A DNA stretch of 17,464 nt, taken from positions 1 to 17,464 of the forward strand of contig JAILQA010000113.1 in assembly GCA_024699205.1 (NCBI GenBank). The letters run 5' to 3'. Below the pieces are notes generated by a model. It searched no databases and was not told the origin of the DNA. It was given only the letters and a program-made list of their open reading frames with translations. Position 1 is the stretch's first letter. Each line of letters begins with the position of its first letter. This document shows, one piece after another, positions 7,766 through 13,940 of the stretch. The position numbers and the translations under genes are program-made. This stretch comes from Treponema sp. (lineage in GTDB: Bacteria > Spirochaetota > Spirochaetia > Treponematales > Treponemataceae).

Positions 7766-8504
7766 ACGCTATTTTATATCTTCGTTTTCTGTAGTGATTT
7801 GTATTTCTTTTTTCTTCTTAATGACTTCTATTTTTGGCTTTAATTTTATAATGAATGAAAAAACAATTGAATCAAAACCAATCACAGAAATTCCTATAAT
7901 TGATATAGTAAAAAAATCTATTCCACTTCCATCACCAAATCCAGAACCGGTTCCAAAAGTTCCAGATAAACCAAATACTTTTCCTGTTGAAGAAATACTT
8001 CCCGATAAAATAGTTTCCGAAGATATTGTCCAGGACAAAATTATTCCTGAAAAAGAATTTCCTGTTGAACCTGAACCAGAACCCGATCAAACACAAATAG
8101 AGTCTTCCCCAACAGAAGAAGTGAACGAAATCTCAACAGCCTCCGATACCACGTTTGAAGAGTCGCTCGCAGAATCGGAAGAAAGCCTTGTAGAGAAGAA
8201 AGATGACGTAAGATTGGAGGAGTTGAAAAAAAACTATAAATCCTACGTTCTCAAATCTATTGCCGCTAAAAAAGTTTATCCAATGGCAGCCCGCCGAAAA
8301 GAACTTGCAGGTCGAGTTAAAGTTCACGTGGTTATAAATGCGGACGGAAGTGTTTCTCTCCTTGAACTTTGTTCTCCCTGTGATTATGACCTGATAAATG
8401 ATGCCGCACTTTCTGCTGTAAAGAAAGCAGCTCCATTTAAAAAAATGCCTTCCGAAATGACGAGTCTCGATTTTATTTTTACGATAGATTTTGAATTAAG
8501 CTGA
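7749..8504 (+). CDS. tonB: TonB-family energy transducer
   Basis: 251 aa. The N-terminal membrane anchor is at about 8-30. It is followed by a long Pro/Glu/Lys linker (40-150, with PEPVP- and PEPEP-like runs) that spans the periplasm. The C-terminal TonB domain (about 160-251) contains YPMAARRKELAGRVKVHVVI and INADGSV, followed by the ALSAVKKAAPF helix. It physically couples ExbBD to the TonB box of the receptor. The ATG at 7749 lies within exbD (17-nt overlap), with AGGA just upstream. It is the last gene of the operon and ends in a hairpin shared with the convergent regulator gene. Two cysteines in the C-terminal domain (208 and 211) are somewhat unusual for a periplasmic protein and could form a disulfide or bind metal. 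Confidence 0.93.
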   Translation: MSSLNKRYFISSFSVVICISFFFLMTSIFGFNFIMNEKTIESKPITEIPIIDIVKKSIPLPSPNPEPVPKVPDKPNTFPVEEILPDKIVSEDIVQDKIIPEKEFPVEPEPEPDQTQIESSPTEEVNEISTASDTTFEESLAESEESLVEKKDDVRLEELKKNYKSYVLKSIAAKKVYPMAARRKELAGRVKVHVVINADGSVSLLELCSPCDYDLINDAALSAVKKAAPFKKMPSEMTSLDFIFTIDFELS

Positions 8505-8540
8505 TTTTTCAATCCTTTTTGATTATGATTTAATCAGCTT
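8498..8540. terminator. Hairpin shared by converging tonB and WYL gene ends
   Basis: A perfect 9-bp inverted repeat, AAGCTGATT (8498-8506) and AATCAGCTT (8532-8540), has a 25-nt A+T-rich loop. It overlaps the tonB stop codon on one side and the last codons of the minus-strand regulator on the other. The T-rich stretches lie inside the loop rather than after the stem, so this is a plausible but not classical bidirectional terminator. Confidence 0.45.
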
Positions 8541-9347
8541 GCTCATCTGCTTGATATGGAACTTCCATTTGTCTACAAGCCATTCCGGTTCAAGCGGTCT
8601 GGCATTATGACCTTGCGACAAAATCCAGTGTAGAACTTCATGAGTCTGATTTGAACTGAAGGTGATTGTCGTGGCATATTCATCTTCTTCGATTTTTTGA
8701 TTGTCCGCCCAAATGCGTTCTTTTACCCATTCGCGGGCATCATCATAAAACTCTACTTTCACTTTTTCAGCTTTACCGTTTCCCTTAAAGGCACCGAATC
8801 TTCCGCCTTTACAACGTGATGAAAACTCAAAGTCTTCAGGCAGTTCAAAAGTGTCTTTTGTTATATAGATTTTTTCCATCCGCGAAATGACAAACAAACG
8901 TTCGGCCTTGCGTTCTTCAGAAAATCCAAAAAGGTAGCAGACTCCATCATCAATCAGAAGCTGATAAGGATGTACACGGCGGTGAGTTTTTTCGGATTTC
9001 CAGCGACCTGTGTAATCAAACTCAATGATAGAGTTTTGATTTAAAGCGACGAGAAGAAGCTTCCAGTTTTTTTGATTCAAAAGGATTTTTGCACGGGATG
9101 GAACTGCAATTCTTTCTAAAAAATGTGCATTGTTTTCGGTTTTCGAATCAATCAGGAATTCAATTACGTTAGAGATTTCATCATAAACCGGAGTGCCTTC
9201 ATATTGAACGAGTAATTTTTTTGCATAAGAAAGAGCAATCAGCTTTTCTGAAGAAACTAGTTTTGTTGGAATATCAAAGTTTGCGCTGTAATAGTAACCT
9301 CGTTTTTTTGCATCATATTCAATCGGAGCGTCAAAGCGGCTTTTCAT
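8523..9347 (-). CDS. WYL-domain transcriptional regulator, N-terminally truncated (probable pseudogene)
   Basis: WYL regulators combine an N-terminal winged helix-turn-helix with a ligand-sensing WYL domain. From the ATG at 9347 the product is 274 aa. The WYL core is clear (IIEFDYTGRWKSEK, then HRRVHPYQL and CYLFGF at about residues 105-145), followed by the C-terminal extension. The helix-turn-helix lies mostly upstream of that ATG. Read on the minus strand, the open frame continues from 9347 up to 9464 and gives YPNSQQLAYDFGVSISTISR and DIDYM (9419 down to 9345), clearly DNA-binding-domain sequence. That stretch contains no ATG, GTG or TTG and ends at a stop at 9465-9467. About 15-20 normal N-terminal codons are therefore gone, replaced by a Fic-gene remnant. 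Either the gene is dead or a WYL domain with only part of the helix-turn-helix is made. No good ribosome site precedes the 9347 ATG. Confidence 0.8.
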   Translation of the reverse strand: MKSRFDAPIEYDAKKRGYYYSANFDIPTKLVSSEKLIALSYAKKLLVQYEGTPVYDEISNVIEFLIDSKTENNAHFLERIAVPSRAKILLNQKNWKLLLVALNQNSIIEFDYTGRWKSEKTHRRVHPYQLLIDDGVCYLFGFSEERKAERLFVISRMEKIYITKDTFELPEDFEFSSRCKGGRFGAFKGNGKAEKVKVEFYDDAREWVKERIWADNQKIEEDEYATTITFSSNQTHEVLHWILSQGHNARPLEPEWLVDKWKFHIKQMSKLIKS

Positions 9348-9410
9348 ATAATCAATATCTCGGCTGATGGTAGAAATACTTACCCCAAAATCATAAGCAA
9401 GCTGCTGCGA

Positions 9411-9430
9411 GTTCGGATAACATTCGCTGC
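9411..9430. other. Rearrangement junction between WYL and Fic gene fragments
   Basis: Minus-strand helix-turn-helix homology runs up to the YPN codons (9414-9419), and plus-strand Fic homology begins at AAN (9426-9434). The breakpoint therefore lies within roughly these 20 bases. No target-site duplication or insertion-sequence end is visible. Confidence 0.55.
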
Positions 9431-9658
9431 GAATCTTTTGTATTTCATCACAAAAATCACTCTTTCAGCGATGGCAACAAACGAATTGCCGCAACTATGT
9501 TTTTGTATTTTCTTGATAAAAATGGTCTGCTGTTTGAGAATGGAATTAAAAGAATAGAAGACAACACCCTGGTTGCGCTTACAATCATGATTGCAGAATC
9601 CAAACCGGATGAAAAGGAAATAATGGTGAACCTTGTGATGCAGTTTTTAAAAGGATAA
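9426..9658 (+). pseudogene. C-terminal remnant of a Fic/DOC-family (RhuM-associated type) protein, frameshifted
   Basis: Fic proteins transfer AMP or similar groups to target proteins and often act as toxins. The remnant preserves the catalytic signature HxFxDGNKR as HSFSDGNKR (9458-9484). It then continues as a normal Fic C-terminus (IAATMFLYFLDKNGLLF, then TLVALTIMIAESKPDEKEIM) to a TAA at 9656-9658. Before the motif, AANLLYFITK is readable from 9426 to 9455 but in another frame. Adding one base to the A-run at 9452-9456 would restore a continuous AANLLYFITKNHSFSDGNKR. Everything upstream (probably more than 150 residues) is missing and replaced by the reversed WYL gene. So the gene is broken by both a deletion/rearrangement and a one-base frameshift. 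The stretch 9348-9705, between the WYL ATG and the helicase gene, holds only this remnant, the lost WYL N-terminus and a 47-nt spacer. Confidence 0.85.
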
Positions 9659-9705
9659 GTACATTTATTATGGAGGGAAAGCTGTCTTCGTGTTAAAATT
9701 AGGAT

Positions 9706-11886
9706 ATGGCAAACAACGAACAGAATGATCAAAAGCAAATTAATAATGAATTGATTCCAACACTTGAACAAATTAATAGACTCATGTCGTTGCAAGGTGT
9801 GGATTCTGGAATTTTTACACTTGCAGTTTTTTCTACAATAGAAGCATATTTTCGTGAAAAGCTTGAAGATAGCGTAGATAACAATACAAAGTTTTATGAA
9901 CTTTTGGATTGTTACCGTGATCGCTATTCAAGCTATAATCCTAAAGAAAATAAGCTTTTTCGTGATATCCTAAACAATCAAAAAAATACAAACAAGGTTC
10001 GTCATCTTTTTAAAAATCTTTCAGTGGAAGAAGCAAATAGTGCAGTATTTCTTCTTTTGCAGTTTGCCACCATGTTTAATCTGCCTAATATTGTAAAAAT
10101 AAATCAACTCGCATTAAATCTGAAAATTTGGGATTATAAAAAATCTCCGGCAGAAACAGCGAAGGAACTGGAAAAGGCAAATCAGGAATTGAAAAAGCTT
10201 ACAAAGTCAAATGCTGATATGGCACAGAAAGTTGAAGAGCTTGAAGAAAAAAAGAAGGAACTGGAACATATTTCTGCAAAATTGAAGGCCGTTCAGTTTG
10301 ATTATGATGAGCAGCTTAAAAATAACAAAAAAAATAAAGAACGCATAGATGAACTTCGCCGTGAAAAAAGCAGAGTGGAATATGAAAATCATAAAACGCA
10401 AAAGGAACTTCAGGAACAGATAGCAAAACTTTCAGATGCAGAAAACTATATCGATAATCTTTCGCGAATGACAACTTATACACGTACCCGTTATGATTAT
10501 GAGCAGTCGTTACTCCAACTGACACGTCAGCAAAAATCGATTGTGGACAAGGTAAAGTTCAGCAAAGATTTTCTTGTTAAGGGTAGTGCGGGAACTGGAA
10601 AGTCGCTCGTACTTTTGAAGACGTTCGAAAAATTAATCATACAAAACAAACAAAGTCTTTTTGATAAAGAAAAATCAATAAAACTTATCACTTATACTCA
10701 CAGTCTTGAAAAATATAATAAGTATATTGCGGATTTGATGAATATTGAAAATCCTTTGGAAGAAGAAATAATCGGGACTTCGGAAAGTTATGTGAATAAG
10801 ATTTTAAGAAATGCTTTCCCGGATAACGATTTTGTTTATGCACTGCCACGAGTTCCTGGAAGTGAAAAAAATAATCCGCTTGGACGAGAAATCTGGACAG
10901 AGCTTGAAAAGTTTATTCTTCCAAAGTGCATTAGTCAGAAAGAATACTGCGAAGAAAAAATCAAACGAACTGGAATGAAGACAGCTCAGAATGCAGGAAA
11001 ACGTAAAAAAATCTGGGAAACAGTTGAATGGATTTTTTCAGAATGGGATAAGCTTGAATCTCAACCGATTTCATATTTAACATATAAGCTTGTTCAGAAA
11101 ATTGAAAACGGAGAATACACGATTCCTGAAAACTTGAAAACTGATTTTCTTTTTGTTGATGAAGCACAGGATTTGACGGCTGGAACATTAAGGCTGATTC
11201 GAGCTTCTGTCCGTGAAAGTATGATTCTTGCTGGAGATAATGATCAGTCTGTTTTCCAGCCGGGCTTTACCTGGAGTAGAGCCGGAATCGATATTTCGGG
11301 AAACTCAAAAATCCTTAACATTAATTTTAGAAGTACGAATCAGATAAACGAAGTTGCAGAAAAATATCGCGCGACAATAAAAGGTTTTGACAAAGAAAAT
11401 CTTCCTGAAGCATTCCGTCTTGGTCCTCCTGTTGAGCTGCATGAAAATCCGGATCATGAAACTTCTTATGCACAAATGGTTTCGACTGTAAAAATGTGCA
11501 TCAATTCGCTTAATTACGAACCCGAAAATATTTGTCTTATTGCAACACAAAAACGTCATCTGGAACGTTTGCAGGAACTGCTAAAAAAAGAACTTGAACT
11601 TGATTCTGCCATTGTAAACGAAGAAGATTTTGATTTTGCAAAACCAGGAATAGTCCGACTTGCCACAACCCAAAGCTGCAAAGGTTTAGATTTTCCAGTA
11701 GTCCTTTTTTATCTTGACCATCGCGCCCACTTTCTTGATGTTTATGACGAATCCACTGCCGACAAAATGAACCGCAACATGATTTATACCGCCATCACCC
11801 GAAGTATAGAAATGCTCCACGTCTTCATGCTTGAAAAATGTTCTGACGGTCCAATCGGAGATTTGAAGAAGATTTTGAAAGGATAG
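9706..11886 (+). CDS. Superfamily 1 (UvrD/Rep-like) helicase with N-terminal helical domain and coiled coil
   Basis: 726 aa in three parts. Residues 1-145 are an alpha-helical domain I do not recognise with confidence. Residues 150-250 are a Lys/Glu-rich coiled coil. Residues 265-726 are a complete SF1 motor. Motor motifs are the Q-motif region LTRQQKSIV (272-280), Walker A GSAGTGKS (293-300), Walker B DEAQD (485-489), GDNDQS (510-515), NFRST (540-544), motif V TQSCKGLDF (655-663) and motif VI YTAITRS (694-700). All ATP-site residues are intact. The motor resembles UvrD-like and DUF2075-type ATPases rather than housekeeping UvrD/PcrA, which are not preceded by a coiled coil. The start at ATG 9706 follows an in-frame TAG at 9700. 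The only Shine-Dalgarno-like bases, AGGA, lie 1 nt before it, so initiation may be weak or leaderless. It neighbours Fic and WYL remnants and lies a few kb from hsdR, so a defence-type role is possible but not shown. Confidence 0.88.
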   Translation: MANNEQNDQKQINNELIPTLEQINRLMSLQGVDSGIFTLAVFSTIEAYFREKLEDSVDNNTKFYELLDCYRDRYSSYNPKENKLFRDILNNQKNTNKVRHLFKNLSVEEANSAVFLLLQFATMFNLPNIVKINQLALNLKIWDYKKSPAETAKELEKANQELKKLTKSNADMAQKVEELEEKKKELEHISAKLKAVQFDYDEQLKNNKKNKERIDELRREKSRVEYENHKTQKELQEQIAKLSDAENYIDNLSRMTTYTRTRYDYEQSLLQLTRQQKSIVDKVKFSKDFLVKGSAGTGKSLVLLKTFEKLIIQNKQSLFDKEKSIKLITYTHSLEKYNKYIADLMNIENPLEEEIIGTSESYVNKILRNAFPDNDFVYALPRVPGSEKNNPLGREIWTELEKFILPKCISQKEYCEEKIKRTGMKTAQNAGKRKKIWETVEWIFSEWDKLESQPISYLTYKLVQKIENGEYTIPENLKTDFLFVDEAQDLTAGTLRLIRASVRESMILAGDNDQSVFQPGFTWSRAGIDISGNSKILNINFRSTNQINEVAEKYRATIKGFDKENLPEAFRLGPPVELHENPDHETSYAQMVSTVKMCINSLNYEPENICLIATQKRHLERLQELLKKELELDSAIVNEEDFDFAKPGIVRLATTQSCKGLDFPVVLFYLDHRAHFLDVYDESTADKMNRNMIYTAITRSIEMLHVFMLEKCSDGPIGDLKKILKG

Positions 11887-11895
11887 GATTTTGGA

Positions 11896-11933
11896 TTAGT
11901 TGTTTTGAAATAATAAGGAGTCTCAACAACTAA
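11896..11933. terminator. Inverted repeat between converging helicase and exonuclease genes
   Basis: A perfect 9-bp inverted repeat, TTAGTTGTT (11896-11904) and AACAACTAA (11925-11933), has a 20-nt loop. It lies just after the helicase stop and reaches the last codon of the converging exonuclease gene. No clean T-run follows on either strand, so terminator function is tentative. Confidence 0.35.
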
Positions 11934-12532
11934 AACTCACACAATTTACGTTCACCACGTCTGAACAAATCTTCAATTCCGCATCCTAGTTCTTCTGCGG
12001 CCATTGCAAAAATCTTTCCGCAGGTGCGTGCATCGTCCAAAGCGTTGTGAGCGTCGTAAACAATGCCAAAATGTTCAGCTAAAAAAGTGAGTCTGTGACT
12101 GTATAATTCCTTCCAGGCCTTTCGGGAAGCCTGAAGTGTACAGGCATAATTTGCATCTGGCAAGGGCATCCCATAATAATTGCAGCAACCGCGAATAACT
12201 CCCATATCAAAAGAAGCGTTATGCGCAATAAAATTGATAATCTTATTTTTAGAGCAAGCTGCCTGTGAATCCGGTTCCTGTCCATCTGAAGCATACAAAA
12301 AGGGTTCAACAATTGTCTGCCAGACTTCCGGGAACTGCGGCTTATTCCGAACATCCCCATAACTTATTCCATGAATATCTATAAAATCCGGCCGAAAATA
12401 CATCTTAGCAGGCTTAATCAACGAATAAACGCTGTCCTTTTCAACTCCATCTACAAAGCGTACCACGCCAACCGAACACGCACTATTCTGATAATCATTT
12501 GCCGTTTCAAAATCTATTGCAAAGTATTCCAT
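11930..12532 (-). CDS. DnaQ-like DEDDh 3'-5' exonuclease
   Basis: 200-aa RNase T/DnaQ-fold exonuclease. The metal-binding residues are all present: FAIDFET with Asp7 and Glu9, AHNASFD with Asp109, and AHNALDDA with His162 and Asp167 (spacing H-x4-D, the DEDDh subtype). It is a single-domain protein like those annotated as DNA polymerase III epsilon-subunit homologues, but it has no polymerase-binding C-terminal tail of the E. coli DnaQ type. A free-standing repair or processing nuclease is therefore more likely than the replicative proofreader. The start is supported by AAGAGGT eight bases upstream on the minus strand. It has its own promoter (12548-12576) and is transcribed away from the esterase gene. 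Confidence 0.92.
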   Translation of the reverse strand: MEYFAIDFETANDYQNSACSVGVVRFVDGVEKDSVYSLIKPAKMYFRPDFIDIHGISYGDVRNKPQFPEVWQTIVEPFLYASDGQEPDSQAACSKNKIINFIAHNASFDMGVIRGCCNYYGMPLPDANYACTLQASRKAWKELYSHRLTFLAEHFGIVYDAHNALDDARTCGKIFAMAAEELGCGIEDLFRRGERKLCEF

Positions 12533-12547
12533 AATTTTTACCTCTTG

Positions 12548-12576
12548 ATTTTAGTATAACAAGACTACACTGTCAA
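12548..12576 (-). promoter_or_regulatory. Promoter of the exonuclease gene
   Basis: On the minus strand: -35 TTGACA (12571-12576), 17-nt spacer, -10 TAAAAT (12548-12553). The start codon lies about 16 nt past the -10, with a good ribosome site between. Confidence 0.7.
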
Positions 12577-12579
12577 AGT

Positions 12580-12623
12580 GTGATAACCACCTGTGATACT
12601 CATCACCCACCTTTGATACCCAC
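12580..12623. repeat. Three GATA/CCAC repeats between divergent promoters, possible operator
   Basis: GTGATAACCACC (12580-12591), GTGATACTCATCACCCACC (12593-12611, containing the palindrome GTGAT-ACTC-ATCAC) and TTGATACCCAC (12613-12623). The 13-mers CCACCTGTGATAC (12587-12599) and CCACCTTTGATAC (12607-12619) differ at one base and are 20 bp apart, about two helix turns. The array lies between the -35 boxes of the two divergent promoters, where one regulator could control both genes. The regulator is unknown. Confidence 0.5.
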
Positions 12624-12645
12624 TTTCCGCAAAACACTAAAAATC

Positions 12646-12674
12646 TCGACATTCGGCAAGTTAGAGTTTATAAT
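12646..12674 (+). promoter_or_regulatory. Promoter of the esterase lipoprotein gene, apparently giving a leaderless mRNA
   Basis: -35 TCGACA (12646-12651), 17-nt spacer, perfect -10 TATAAT (12669-12674). Only six bases separate the -10 from the ATG at 12681, so transcription should begin at or next to the start codon. Confidence 0.75.
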
Positions 12675-12680
12675 TACCCT

Positions 12681-13901
12681 ATGAATCTAAAGAATTATTA
12701 TATCCGCTTTCTTGCAGGAATGTTTCTTCTGCTTTCTTTAAGCAGTTTTTCTTCGTGTGCTTCGAACTCCGCTGGTTCAGGTAAGGCTTCCCAAATATCA
12801 GATTCCACTTCAGATAATAATCCTGAACTTAACCCAAGTACAATCGATTTTATTCCCGATTCTGCTCACGTAAAATATCTGGGACGTTCTTTATTTAAAA
12901 ATAATCAGCTTGTAATGGCCTATTCTTCTACGGGAGTAGAGTTCAACATAAAAGCCAAACGTCTGGATGTTACAATTGAAGGAGATAATAGCGCAAGTGG
13001 AAGCGATAATGGTAATGCCGCACGCCTGGTCGCTTTTGTAAATGGTGAACGCAAACTCGACACCATGATATTATCAAAATCTAAGGATTATACTATTTTC
13101 AATGGCGAAGAACTTATCGAAGGTGAAGTTCGAATAATCAAAGTTTCCGAAGCTGCCAATTCAATTGCTGCAATTTCAAAAATCACAGTCGATGAAGATG
13201 GCACAATTTCTCCTACGGCTCCACGCGATTTAAAAATAGAGTTCATCGGTGATTCTATTACCTGTGGATACGGTGTTGATGATTTGGATAGAAATCACCA
13301 TTTCAAAACTTCCACCGAAGACAATACAAAATCTTATGCCTATAAAACCGCCGCAAATCTAAAGGCAGATTATTCAATGGTTTGTGCCAGTGGCTGGGGT
13401 GTTGTTTCAGGGTATTCAGGTAATGGTGCAAAACAAGAAGCACAGCAGATTCCTCGTTTTTATGATAAAATGGCTGTCGGCTGGTCTTCAATTGCAGGCT
13501 TAACTCCAAAAAATACTGCCTGGGATTTTTCTTCCTTTCTTCCTGACTTTATCGTAATCAATCTTGGAACCAACGATGCAAGCTATACAAAAGGTGACAG
13601 CAAAAAAATTACAGAATATAAGGATGCTTACATAGCCTTCTTAAAAGATATCCGCTCCAAAAATCCTGACGCCCATATCATCTGTTCTCTTGGAATTATG
13701 GGACAGGATTTATATCCGGCAATTGAAAGTGCAGTAAGTGAATATCAGGCAGAAACGGGTGATTTAAAAGTAACACCGTTAAAGTTTGCAAATCAAAATA
13801 TGAGTGATGGAATTGCGGCCGACTGGCATCCGTCAGAAAAAACACATGCAAAAGCCGCCGCATTATTAACAGCAAAAATTAAAGAGTTAATGAATAAATA
13901 A
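12681..13901 (+). CDS. Secreted SGNH/GDSL esterase lipoprotein, carbohydrate esterase family 2-like
   Basis: 406-aa exported hydrolase predicted to remove acetyl groups from plant-type polysaccharides. A lipoprotein signal peptide (R9, hydrophobic 10-22, FSSC with Cys26) is followed by a Ser/Gly/Asn-rich linker to about 60. Residues 62-170 form a beta-rich N-terminal jelly-roll domain (VKYLGRSLF at the start). Residues 184-406 form the SGNH catalytic domain with FIGDSITCGYG (nucleophile Ser192), the glycine block around 238-247, LGTNDA (Asn298) and DWHPSEKTH (Asp381, His383). This two-domain order is that of CE2 acetyl esterases. The start is fixed by the signal peptide; the next Met (14) is inside the hydrophobic core. 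There is no ribosome site upstream and the promoter -10 lies six bases before ATG. It is probably surface- or periplasm-anchored and active on hemicellulose fragments, fitting a plant-fibre-associated gut treponeme. Confidence 0.88.
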   Translation: MNLKNYYIRFLAGMFLLLSLSSFSSCASNSAGSGKASQISDSTSDNNPELNPSTIDFIPDSAHVKYLGRSLFKNNQLVMAYSSTGVEFNIKAKRLDVTIEGDNSASGSDNGNAARLVAFVNGERKLDTMILSKSKDYTIFNGEELIEGEVRIIKVSEAANSIAAISKITVDEDGTISPTAPRDLKIEFIGDSITCGYGVDDLDRNHHFKTSTEDNTKSYAYKTAANLKADYSMVCASGWGVVSGYSGNGAKQEAQQIPRFYDKMAVGWSSIAGLTPKNTAWDFSSFLPDFIVINLGTNDASYTKGDSKKITEYKDAYIAFLKDIRSKNPDAHIICSLGIMGQDLYPAIESAVSEYQAETGDLKVTPLKFANQNMSDGIAADWHPSEKTHAKAAALLTAKIKELMNK

Positions 13902-13940
13902 AACAAGGCCACTAATACGGACTTAATTAAGGAGATATAT

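Noticed and set aside
1..9705. Idea that hsdR, the Fic remnant, WYL and the helicase form one defence island
   Set aside because: About 7 kb of iron-uptake and Fe-S genes separate hsdR from the others, so a single system is not supported; only local association of Fic, WYL and helicase is noted.
9457..9795. 112-residue minus-strand open frame across the Fic remnant and helicase start
   Set aside because: Antisense to recognisable Fic sequence and to the helicase start; no family resemblance.
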